NCBI GenBank assembly: GCA_035551455.1
Contig: DASZMZ010000146.1
Location: 1 to 14,665, forward strand
DNA: 14,665 nt
Direction of reading: 5' to 3'
Origin: Sulfopaludibacter sp035551455
Lineage (GTDB): Bacteria > Acidobacteriota > Terriglobia > Bryobacterales > Bryobacteraceae
The translations under genes were made by a program, and so were the position numbers. Shown here piece after piece: positions 1 to 6,326 of the stretch. Every line of letters begins with the position of its first letter. The stretch's first letter is position 1. The notes under the pieces are model-generated. The model was not told where the DNA came from, ran no database searches, and saw only the letters and a list, made by a program, of their open reading frames with translations.

Positions 1-65
1 TTCTCCGCTGTAGCAGGCGCCGGTTGCTCCGGGATTTCCAGCAAGGTTTCCTGGATGGGATCCAT
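1..65 (-). CDS. Possible N-terminus of a divergent gene, cut by the window edge
   Basis: On the minus strand an ATG at 65-63 opens a frame that runs to the window edge without a stop (21 codons, beginning MDPIQETLLEIPEQPAPATA). About two thirds of the codons end in G or C, as expected of a coding frame in this genome. The peptide is acidic and proline-rich and I do not recognise a family. Only a weak purine stretch (TAGG) precedes the ATG. The large inverted repeat at 73-117 ends seven bases upstream of the start, which suits a regulated divergent promoter. Sixty-five bases are too few to be sure that this is a gene. Confidence 0.35.
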   Translation of the reverse strand, partial: MDPIQETLLEIPEQPAPATAE

Positions 66-72
66 GAACCTA

Positions 73-117
73 TTTTCCGCCAAAACATTTCGAAGGTAAA
101 ATGTCTTGGCGGGAAAA
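73..117. repeat. Large inverted repeat in a divergent intergenic region
   Basis: The left arm TTTTCCGCCAAAACATTT (73-90) and the right arm AAAATGTCTTGGCGGGAAAA (98-117) are near-perfect reverse complements. They differ by one extra G/C pair member and one internal mismatch, and enclose a 7-base centre (91-97). The repeat is AT-richer than the flanking genes and lies between the putative minus-strand start at 65 and the plus-strand start at 222. It could be an operator bound by a dimeric regulator or an RNA stem-loop. No T-run follows directly, so it does not look like an ordinary terminator. Confidence 0.7.
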
Positions 118-140
118 CTTGGAATTTTTCACAGCTTCTT

Positions 141-176
141 AGGGAGCGAAATATACCACGGGTTGTCGCAGCGTTC
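141..176 (+). repeat. Short element resembling 4699-4735
   Basis: The stretch AGGGAGCG, a short variable part, ACCACGGG, one variable base, TGT, five variable bases, CGTTC recurs with nearly the same spacing (one-base indel) at 4699-4735. Here it sits directly upstream of the lipoprotein gene and overlaps its likely promoter region. It may be a degenerate dispersed repeat or a shared control element. Two copies compared by eye are weak evidence. Confidence 0.35.
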
Positions 177-193
177 GTAAATTCCAGTACTAT
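163..193 (+). promoter_or_regulatory. Weak candidate promoter of the lipoprotein gene
   Basis: TTGTCG (163-168) and TACTAT (188-193) resemble -35 and -10 hexamers with a rather long 19-base spacer. Transcription would start near 200, leaving a leader of about 20 bases that includes the GGGAGG ribosome-binding site at 207-212. The match is modest, and promoter consensus sequences for this lineage are uncertain. Confidence 0.25.
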
Positions 194-221
194 AGAGGGT
201 ACTCTCGGGAGGTACTCTCAC

Positions 222-893
222 ATGAGTCTGAAACGTTCGCTCCTGCTCATTGCGGCCGGCATGATGCTGTCCGCCTGCCTCGGCGCGGCGGCGCTGCCCT
301 GCGTCAAACCGGGTTCTGCCCGCTGGCCCATCAAGGTCTCGTTACCCGACGGCGCGGCCACCAAGAAAATGACCTTGGCGGACGTGCTCGCCTTGCCCCG
401 TCTGACGGACGTCAAGAAGGACGATAAGCGATACGCAAAGGTGCGCATCACCGATCAGCCTGTAAAGGAAGACTCGCTGGTGACCATCACCGGGTGGCTT
501 TACCTGGTAGCCTTTGAGGCCGACGACTGCGATTTCCACATTCAGATCAGCCCGGAGCCGCGCACTCTCAGCAATCCTCCAACGAAAGACGACAATTGCC
601 TGATCGTCGAAGTTCCCGCGGGCGAATACGCCACCACGATTACCGACAAGGTGGAAGGCGTGCGCCAGTGGGTGATCGACGGCCTGCTGAATAAGACTCC
701 GCCAAAGATCGGCAGCGTCCATGTGATGCAATCGCCGGTCTACGTCACGGTGACGGGCGCGCTATTCTACGACGATGCGCACGTATACATGGCGGACGGC
801 GGCACGGGCCGCGGGAAGAAGGGCATGGAATCGAAGACGCTCTTTGAATTGCACCCCGTGACGTCGATTGTGTTTGCGCCGAAGCCGAAGTGA
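222..893 (+). CDS. Secreted lipoprotein of unknown function, possible OB-fold
   Basis: A 223-residue protein. The ATG at 222 is chosen because GGGAGG lies nine bases upstream and the product then begins with a lipoprotein signal (KRSLLLIAAGMMLSAC, lipid-bearing Cys19). The frame is open further upstream but is not needed. The mature part contains an ITGWLYLVAFEADDCDFHIQIS segment (about 88-110, with an acidic-x-acidic-x-His pattern), a conserved-looking LIVEVP strand (127-132), VTVTGALFYDDAH (175-187) and a terminal FELHPV motif (208-213). This arrangement resembles a widespread uncharacterised bacterial family whose C-terminus reads VTG..FFD..H...GIELHPV and which I infer to be a beta-barrel (OB-like) fold. 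Substrate and role are unknown. The next gene starts 34 bases downstream and may be cotranscribed. Confidence 0.85.
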   Translation: MSLKRSLLLIAAGMMLSACLGAAALPCVKPGSARWPIKVSLPDGAATKKMTLADVLALPRLTDVKKDDKRYAKVRITDQPVKEDSLVTITGWLYLVAFEADDCDFHIQISPEPRTLSNPPTKDDNCLIVEVPAGEYATTITDKVEGVRQWVIDGLLNKTPPKIGSVHVMQSPVYVTVTGALFYDDAHVYMADGGTGRGKKGMESKTLFELHPVTSIVFAPKPK

Positions 894-927
894 CCGGCTA
901 CTTGAATTACCATAGAAGTTGAACCCC

Positions 928-3342
928 GTGAAGACATCTCCGAATCATTGGCCCCAGGTTTACCTTTGCGTTTTCCTGACCACCATGGCGACCCTGCTGT
1001 TGGAACTGTCGCTAACCCGCATCTTCTCAGTAGTTTTCTACTATCACCTGGCATTCCTGGCGATCTCCATTGCCCTGTTCGGGCTAGGTCTGGGCGGCGT
1101 CTTCTCCTATGTGGTGGCCGGCTGGAAAGCGCCGCTTTTCCGGAAATTGGGCCGTCTCAGTGCGATCAATTGTATCCTGGTGACGGCCGCGCTGGTCGCC
1201 ATCATCGCGCAGAAGAACGAACTCACCAGTTGGAACCTGGCCCTCATCTACTTCACCACAGCCCTGCCGTTCTTCATCTCCGGCGCGATTGTTTCGCTGG
1301 CCATCAGCGAGACCATTGAGAACGTCAGCCGCGTCTATTTCTACGATCTGGTGGGTGCGGCGGTCGGCTGCCTGCTGCTCATCAAACTGCTGGATTTCTT
1401 TGGCGGACCCACTACCGTGCTGGCTGTTGCTGTGATCTTTGCCGCCGCCGCCGCGGTCTGGTACAGCATGGCCGATTCCGTCCGCGGCCGCGCCGCCTGC
1501 GTGGGGCTGGCGCTGGCGATGGTCGCGCTGATGACGGCCAATCAGTATTACCGCATCATCGATATCAAACACGCCAAGGGCAAGAACATCACCACCGATG
1601 AGATTTACCGGCAGTGGAACACCTTCTCGCGCATCGGCGTGCGCGACGTAAAGGACGAAGACCGCTACGAAATCGTGATCGATGGCGACGCTTCCACCGG
1701 CATCTTCCCCAACAAGTCCTTCCAAAAGGGCAGCGACACTTTCGACTTCGACCATCTCTCCGCCGACGTCCATCAGCAGCTCCTGGAGCAGGGTCCCGCC
1801 CTTCCCTACGTAGTGCGTCCGCGCGCCAAAACGTTGATCATCGGGCCGGGCGGCGGCTGGGACGTGGCGCGCGCGCTGGCCTCGGGCAGTCACGACGTCA
1901 CCGGCGTGGAAATCAATCCCATCATCGCCGAGACCATCATGCAGGAGCGGTTCAAGGATCTCAGCCGCGGTCTCTACCTGCGTCCCGACGTCCACATTTT
2001 CGTGGAAGACGGCCGCGCCTTCGTGCGCCGCAGCAGCGAGAAGTATCAGGTGCTGCAGGCGACGCTGGTGGATACCTGGGCATCCACCGCCGCCGGGGCA
2101 TTCGCCCTTTCCGAAAACAATCTCTACACCGTCGACGCCTTCCGCGATTATCTGCAGCACCTCACCGACGATGGTGTGATCGCCATCACCCGCTGGGGCT
2201 TCGATCCGCCGCGTGAATCGCTGCGTCTGCTGGCGCTGGCGCGCGTGGCGCTCCGGCAGATCGGCGAGAACGATGCGGCGGCGCACGTGATCGTGGGCCG
2301 CGAATACCCCGAAGCCGTCCACGGCTGGGGCGCCAAAGACACCGTGCTGATTTCGCGCAAGCCCTTCAGCACCGAAGATCTCGACCGTGCCCGCGGCCTC
2401 TTCGCCGCCGCCAAAATGCAGTCCGTCTACCTGCCGGATCGCGAAGTCCACAATCCCTTCTACGATCTGCTGCACAGCGCCAATCCCGAAGAGTACGAGC
2501 GCACCTACATGTTCGACATCACGCCGGTCACCGACAACCGGCCGTTCTTCTTTTACACCGTGCAGCCGCGCGATCTTTGGGACTTCGTGACGCGCGCCTC
2601 GCATGATTCGGCCGATTATAATAACAATAAGTCCGTGCCTCTGCTGTTCAGTCTGATGGCCGTGAGCCTGGTGGCTACGCTGCTGATTCTGCTGGCGCCG
2701 CCGCTGGTGTTGGGCACGCGCCTGCCGCCTCACCGCGGCGTCACCACTTTCTTGCTGTACTTCCTGTTCATCGGCACGGGCTATATTCTCATCGAGGTCG
2801 GGCTGATTCAGAAGTTCGTCCTATTCCTCGGACATCCGGTGTATGCGCTGGCCGTGGTCATCTTCTCCATGCTGATTTCGAGCGGCTTGGGTAGCTTCGC
2901 CAGCCGCAAGTTGCTGGGCAAACAGGAAGGGGCGCTCATCAAGATTTTGGGAGGCGTGGCTTTGCTGGGTGCGCTGCTGGCGCTGGTCCTCTCCAATCTG
3001 CTCACCGCGCTGGTGGGTCTGCCGCTGCCGCTGAAGATGGCCATGACTGTGGCTCTGATTGCGCCGCTGGGCTTCTGCATGGGCATGCCGTTCCCCACGG
3101 GCCTGCAGCGTTTGGAAGAGTGGCACGCGCCTTCGGTGCGCTGGGCCTGGAGCCTGAACGCCGCCTCCAGTGTGATGGGCTCGGTGGGCGCGCTGGTCTG
3201 TTCCATTTACATGGGGCTCACGCAGACTCTCATCATCGGCGGACTCTTCTATCTGGCTGCGCTGGCCGTGGTGGCGCGCGTGCGGGTGAATCCGGAAAGC
3301 TCGCCGCAGCCCGGTGCCGGACGCGTCGTTCTGGCCAAGTAG
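928..3342 (+). CDS. Membrane protein with internal spermidine-synthase-like domain
   Basis: An 804-residue protein in three parts. Residues 1-205 hold about six membrane helices, including the family-typical ELSLTRIFSVVFYYHLAF. Residues 230-560 are a soluble Rossmann methyltransferase/aminopropyltransferase-like domain. Residues 575-795 hold about seven further helices with GMPFPTGLQRL and WSLNAASSVMGS. In the soluble domain I see the glycine-rich nucleotide loop GPGGG (306-310), an acidic ribose-binding residue (E328 in TGVEINP), EDGRAF (360-365) and D382 in LVDTW at the place of the spermidine-synthase catalytic Asp. Proteins of this layout are usually annotated as spermidine synthase or fused MFS/spermidine synthase, but true polyamine synthesis is unproven and lipid or peptide chemistry at the membrane is equally possible. 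GTG at 928 is preferred because AGAAG lies nine bases upstream; TTG at 919 is an alternative. The stop is separated by one base from the next start. Confidence 0.85.
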   Translation: MKTSPNHWPQVYLCVFLTTMATLLLELSLTRIFSVVFYYHLAFLAISIALFGLGLGGVFSYVVAGWKAPLFRKLGRLSAINCILVTAALVAIIAQKNELTSWNLALIYFTTALPFFISGAIVSLAISETIENVSRVYFYDLVGAAVGCLLLIKLLDFFGGPTTVLAVAVIFAAAAAVWYSMADSVRGRAACVGLALAMVALMTANQYYRIIDIKHAKGKNITTDEIYRQWNTFSRIGVRDVKDEDRYEIVIDGDASTGIFPNKSFQKGSDTFDFDHLSADVHQQLLEQGPALPYVVRPRAKTLIIGPGGGWDVARALASGSHDVTGVEINPIIAETIMQERFKDLSRGLYLRPDVHIFVEDGRAFVRRSSEKYQVLQATLVDTWASTAAGAFALSENNLYTVDAFRDYLQHLTDDGVIAITRWGFDPPRESLRLLALARVALRQIGENDAAAHVIVGREYPEAVHGWGAKDTVLISRKPFSTEDLDRARGLFAAAKMQSVYLPDREVHNPFYDLLHSANPEEYERTYMFDITPVTDNRPFFFYTVQPRDLWDFVTRASHDSADYNNNKSVPLLFSLMAVSLVATLLILLAPPLVLGTRLPPHRGVTTFLLYFLFIGTGYILIEVGLIQKFVLFLGHPVYALAVVIFSMLISSGLGSFASRKLLGKQEGALIKILGGVALLGALLALVLSNLLTALVGLPLPLKMAMTVALIAPLGFCMGMPFPTGLQRLEEWHAPSVRWAWSLNAASSVMGSVGALVCSIYMGLTQTLIIGGLFYLAALAVVARVRVNPESSPQPGAGRVVLAK

Positions 3343-3343
3343 T

Positions 3344-4624
3344 ATGCGCTCCATCCTGCTGGCTGCGGCGGTGCTGCTGCTGGCCTGTTTCTCTCCGCCC
3401 TTTCAGGACGACGATGCCTGGTGGCGTCTGGCCACCGGCCGCCTGATCGTGCAGAACCACAAGGTTCCGGTCACCGATCCGTTCGACTTCACCACGTACA
3501 TCGGACCTGCCGATGCCGACCGTCAGTCCAAACTCGCGGCAGACTGGATGCCCCACGCCGCTATGTATCTGGTGTATGCGGCGGGCGGGTTCGTGCTGGT
3601 GGTGCTGGTGCGTGCGCTGCTGCTGATGCTGGCCTGCGGTCTCACTGGATATGCCGTCTGGCGAATGTCGCGGAGCTTTTATGTGTCGCTGGCCGGGGTC
3701 TTTCTTCCGGCTGCGGCATGCAGCGGCTTCGTGCACGACCAGCCCGCCATCCTGACGTTTCTGCTGGTCGCCGGGGCAGTTGTGCTGGTAGCGCGCCGCC
3801 TCTGGTGGGCACTGGCGCCGCTCGCCGTTTTCGGCTGGTGGAGCGGTCTGCGGTATGCGGATGTGCCTCTGTGGACGCTCTCGCCCATCCTGGCCTACGG
3901 CCTTGCATGGCTGCCCTGGAAGGTGAAGGCTCCCCTGGCCGCACGCTGGAATTGGGCCCTCACGATTCTGATTCTTGCCGCGGTTGCCCTTCCGGTCTGG
4001 CAGCATCGGGCTTTCGGATTCTCCGCTTGGGACGCCACGCGTCCGGCCGGCGCCGTGCGATTTCTCGAGGCGCACCACGTTGCCGGCCCGATCTTCAATA
4101 CGCTCGATCAGGGCGGCTATCTCGTGTGGCAGTTCGGCCCCGAGCGGCGAGTCTTTGTGGATGGCCGGCGACTCAACCAAGCGGTGGTGCGGGACGCGTA
4201 TCGCATCGCCAATGGTGTGACCGCTTTACCGCTGTTGGATCAGTACGGCGTTCAGGCCATTCTGATCCAAGCGTTCGACTATCCCACAGGCAGTCCGCGC
4301 TTCCTGATCGCCACGCTCGCCGATCCCAATCAGACGCAATGGAAGCTGGTCTATCAGGATGGAGAGGCCATGGTCTTTCTCCGGCAGGTTCCACCCGGTG
4401 TGCGCGCGCTGCCCAATACAGCGGCGCTGTCCAGCATGGAGGCGCAGTGCGCCGCGCACATCCGCATGGTCCCCGGCGAACCACTCTGTGCCCGCGAAAC
4501 CTGCAAAATGTACGAGCATCTGGGAAATCTGGACCGCGCCCGCTTCTGGCTAGCCTACTACCTCCAGCACAAGAAACAGCCCGATCCCGAGGCTGAAGTC
4601 GAATACCAACGCCTGCTCCGCTGA
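3344..4624 (+). CDS. GT-C-like multi-spanning membrane protein
   Basis: A 426-residue protein whose ATG lies one base after the upstream stop, so translational coupling is likely. A first helix (1-18) leads into an outer loop with QDDDAWWRLATGRLI and VPVTDPFDFT (21-50), a signature seen in large uncharacterised bacterial membrane proteins related to GT-C glycosyltransferases, where acidic residues in the first loop act in catalysis. Further helices lie at about 82-105, 112-129, 134-150, 154-168, 176-192 and 203-219. The soluble part from 230 contains GPIFNTLDQGGYLVWQFGP and VFVDGR (248-274), also typical of that family. Residues 365-425 look like a TPR-type helical tail. It is shorter than the 500-600 residues usual for these proteins, with fewer helices. 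It may transfer sugars from a lipid carrier outside the cytoplasmic membrane. Enzymatic activity is inferred, not shown. Confidence 0.8.
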   Translation: MRSILLAAAVLLLACFSPPFQDDDAWWRLATGRLIVQNHKVPVTDPFDFTTYIGPADADRQSKLAADWMPHAAMYLVYAAGGFVLVVLVRALLLMLACGLTGYAVWRMSRSFYVSLAGVFLPAAACSGFVHDQPAILTFLLVAGAVVLVARRLWWALAPLAVFGWWSGLRYADVPLWTLSPILAYGLAWLPWKVKAPLAARWNWALTILILAAVALPVWQHRAFGFSAWDATRPAGAVRFLEAHHVAGPIFNTLDQGGYLVWQFGPERRVFVDGRRLNQAVVRDAYRIANGVTALPLLDQYGVQAILIQAFDYPTGSPRFLIATLADPNQTQWKLVYQDGEAMVFLRQVPPGVRALPNTAALSSMEAQCAAHIRMVPGEPLCARETCKMYEHLGNLDRARFWLAYYLQHKKQPDPEAEVEYQRLLR

Positions 4625-4641
4625 CGCGGAAATTGAAAAGG

Positions 4642-4707
4642 ACGCTTACTGACGTGCGCGGCTCTGTAGATTCAATGACTTGCAGAGCCGCGACCGTCAG
4701 GGAGCGT
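4642..4707. repeat. Long imperfect hairpin, probable dispersed repeat
   Basis: Arms of 25 bases (4642-4666 and 4683-4707) pair at 21 positions around a 16-base loop. The inner ten bases, CGCGGCTCTG against CAGAGCCGCG, are perfect. The hairpin lies between two convergent genes in a non-coding gap. The sequence CTGACGGTCGCGGCTCTG in its right arm (reverse complement) resembles palindromic elements that I recall as common between genes in acidobacterial genomes; this could not be verified here. It may end transcription from both sides, although there is no T-tract. Confidence 0.65.
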
Positions 4708-4735
4708 ACATTACACCACGGGCTGTTAGGTCGTT
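4699..4735 (+). repeat. Second copy of the element at 141-176
   Basis: This stretch begins in the right arm of the hairpin repeat and continues past it: AGGGAGCG, ACCACGGG, TGT and CGTTC are shared with 141-176 in the same order and nearly the same spacing. Here it lies against the 3' end of the carboxypeptidase gene rather than upstream of a gene. This argues for a dispersed repeat rather than a promoter. Confidence 0.35.
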
Positions 4736-4737
4736 CC

Positions 4738-5556
4738 CTACGCGATTCTGGTTCGCCGCCGGCGCGCTGCGCTGGCTCGTACTCGAACGGCGCGTACACG
4801 AACGGCGCGCATCGCTACTGTGCGTACCGCTACCGTGCGTACCGCAGCCACCTGAGTGCCTCCCATAAACTTGAAATGCACCGGATCCGCCGCAATTGCC
4901 GGACGCGCCAGTCCCGCCAGCCGCGCCAATCCGTCCAGTGAGATGCGTCGGCGACCGGATCTCGCCGGCAGGAACACCGCCGCATCGAACGCCAACCCCC
5001 GAGTGTGATCGGAGACTGCCACCGGATGTTGCGTCTCCATCAGCCGGTGCCTGGTGAATTCTTCCTGCACCTGCGCACGCAAAACCTGGCAGCTCGGATT
5101 GCTGTTGGTTCGCAGTTCGGTCATCCACTTGTACCAGACGTTCTGCAGATGCTGCTGGTAGGCGGAGGGACGGTATGCTGATTTCAAAACAATGGTGCCG
5201 CCGGCCGCTCTGACTCTCGATTGAAAACGATCGAGCGCCCGTGCCGCCGCTGGGACCATATCCGACGTGTCCACCACATCGGCTCCGTCACTGGCTTCCA
5301 ACTGGAGCGCCGCCGGATCGTCAATCGGATCCAACGCCGTTACCGGGCAGCCTGCCGCCTGTAGCGGGTCGAAAGCCGGGAGTGCCGGTCCGTCAAACCA
5401 GGATGTGAAAAAGCGAACGACGGGAAGATTACGAAGGTCCTCTTCCCAGGAAGGGAGGTCGGTGGGAACTGTGGGTTGGTTAACCTGTCCATAGCCTAGC
5501 CACGCGGTGACTACAGCGAGCGTGACCGTACGCACAAAGCGATGGTGTTTTAGCAA
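4738..5556 (-). CDS. Secreted M15-type D-Ala-D-Ala carboxypeptidase (VanY-like)
   Basis: A 272-residue protein predicted to trim peptidoglycan stem peptides outside the cytoplasmic membrane. TTG at 5556 is chosen because AGGAG lies six bases upstream. It gives a signal peptide (basic start, hydrophobic TLAVVTAWLG, likely cut near residue 23). The M15 core is clear: SAYRP (126-130) followed by YQQHL, then SDHTRGLAFD (182-191) with the zinc ligands H184 and D191, and DPVHFKF (224-230) with the third ligand H227 and an acidic residue D224 where the catalytic Glu/Asp is expected. After residue 235 the protein leaves the family and ends in an Arg/Val/Ala-rich tail of pentapeptide repeats encoded by a 15-bp tandem repeat, finishing in ARRRRTRIA. 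The tail is probably a late addition, by stop-codon loss or repeat expansion. It converges on the GT-C-like gene. Confidence 0.85.
   Translation of the reverse strand: MLKHHRFVRTVTLAVVTAWLGYGQVNQPTVPTDLPSWEEDLRNLPVVRFFTSWFDGPALPAFDPLQAAGCPVTALDPIDDPAALQLEASDGADVVDTSDMVPAAARALDRFQSRVRAAGGTIVLKSAYRPSAYQQHLQNVWYKWMTELRTNSNPSCQVLRAQVQEEFTRHRLMETQHPVAVSDHTRGLAFDAAVFLPARSGRRRISLDGLARLAGLARPAIAADPVHFKFMGGTQVAAVRTVAVRTVAMRAVRVRAVRVRASAARRRRTRIA
4784..4843. repeat. 15-bp imperfect tandem repeat, four units
   Basis: Four consecutive 15-base units (4784-4798, 4799-4813, 4814-4828, 4829-4843) come in two pairs: CGAACGGCGCGTACA/CGAACGGCGCGCATC and GCTACTGTGCGTACC/GCTACCGTGCGTACC. Because 15 is a multiple of three, the repeat keeps the frame of the overlapping carboxypeptidase and encodes pentapeptides of the kind VRTVA and MRAVR. 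Confidence 0.8.
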
Positions 5557-5685
5557 TCCGGGCTCCTGAGGGGTTCAATCTTAAGACGCTGCCCACATCC
5601 CCGCCGTTGCCTCAAAAAACACGACTTGTGGGAAGTCCCCCATTGGGCGGCCAAATGCACTGGCCCTGATGTGATAGGAGGGAAC

Positions 5686-6234
5686 ATGAATTCGAAGTTT
5701 AGCATCGTTGCGCTCGCTTTGGCTGGTCTGGTGGGTTGTGCATCCAACCAGGCGCCGGATGTGGCCGGTAAAATTCGCGACTCCATGAAGCAGGCCGGCC
5801 TGAAGGATGTGAGTGTTTCGCAGGACCGCACCAAGGGCGTGGTCACGCTGGGGGGCAGTGTTGCCCAGCAGGCTGACAAAATTCGCGCCGAGCAACTGGC
5901 TTCCCCACTCGCCGCCGGACAGGTAGTGGCGGACGAGATCGCGGTGCTGCCTGCGGGTGATACCTCGGCGGCCAAGACCGTCGATTCCGATCTCGACAAG
6001 GGCATCGAGAACAACCTCGACGCGGCTCTGGTGCAGAACAATATGAAGGGAATTCGCCACTCCACCAAGAACGGCGTAGTGACGTTGACGGGCGAACTGC
6101 AAACCCCGGCGGCCCGTGCCGATGCCGAGCGGCTTGCCTCTTCCGTGCCTAACGTGCAGCAGGTGGTAAACAAAATCGACGTGAAGAATCAGCGTGCAAC
6201 TACTTCATCGTCCGCCGATCGTTCGCGTCAGTAA
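5686..6234 (+). CDS. Lipoprotein with two BON domains (OsmY-like)
   Basis: A 182-residue protein. The ATG at 5686 follows AGGAGGG (5676-5682) closely and gives a lipoprotein signal (FSIVALALAGLVGC, lipid-bearing Cys18). Two BON domains follow. In the first (about 25-90), an initial helix IRDSMKQAG leads to the strand KGVVTLGGSV and a helix with ADKIRAEQLA. In the second (about 100-170), IENNLDAALVQ leads to NGVVTLTGELQ, AARADAERLA and VQQVVNKIDV. BON domains bind phospholipids and are found in envelope-stress proteins such as OsmY; an envelope-stabilising role in the periplasm is inferred. A GGCCA-N7-TGGCC dyad (5649-5665) lies just upstream of the ribosome-binding site. The gene stands alone between two minus-strand units. 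Confidence 0.88.
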   Translation: MNSKFSIVALALAGLVGCASNQAPDVAGKIRDSMKQAGLKDVSVSQDRTKGVVTLGGSVAQQADKIRAEQLASPLAAGQVVADEIAVLPAGDTSAAKTVDSDLDKGIENNLDAALVQNNMKGIRHSTKNGVVTLTGELQTPAARADAERLASSVPNVQQVVNKIDVKNQRATTSSSADRSRQ

Positions 6235-6267
6235 CGTGTGGCGCTAGTGGGGCGGGCCATCCTGTCC

Positions 6268-6311
6268 GCTGGACCCGCTTTCTAGCGGGTCCAGCCGCCT
6301 GAAAAGGCGGC
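6268..6311. terminator. Two consecutive perfect hairpins between convergent genes
   Basis: The first stem pairs GCTGGACCCGCT (6268-6279) with AGCGGGTCCAGC (6284-6295) around TTCT. The second pairs GCCGCCT (6294-6300) with AGGCGGC (6305-6311) around GAAA, a stable GNRA-type loop. They share two bases, so both may not form fully together. They sit between the 3' ends of the BON gene and manC and could stop transcription from both directions or protect mRNA ends. There is no long T-run, so a classical intrinsic terminator is not certain. Confidence 0.55.
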
Positions 6312-6326
6312 AGCAGGTCGCCCGTT

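Noticed and set aside
24..221. Upstream extension of the lipoprotein frame to an earlier start
   Set aside because: The ATG at 222 has a good ribosome-binding site and begins a lipoprotein signal peptide; the extension crosses the inverted repeat and would bury that signal.
1084..2733. Minus-strand open frame of 549 codons opposite the SpeE-like membrane protein
   Set aside because: Composition (Gly, Arg, His, Gln, no hydrophobic core pattern) is typical of an antisense shadow in GC-rich DNA, while the plus strand has clear membrane helices and motifs.
4633..4941. Small plus-strand frames over the hairpin repeat and the carboxypeptidase tail
   Set aside because: They consist of repeat and antisense sequence with Arg/Cys-rich composition, typical of spurious calls over intergenic palindromes.
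5644..5658. Possible sigma-54 type promoter (TGG-N10-GC spacing) before the BON gene
   Set aside because: Spacing fits but only the minimal GG/GC core matches; the rest differs from consensus and no activator site is visible.
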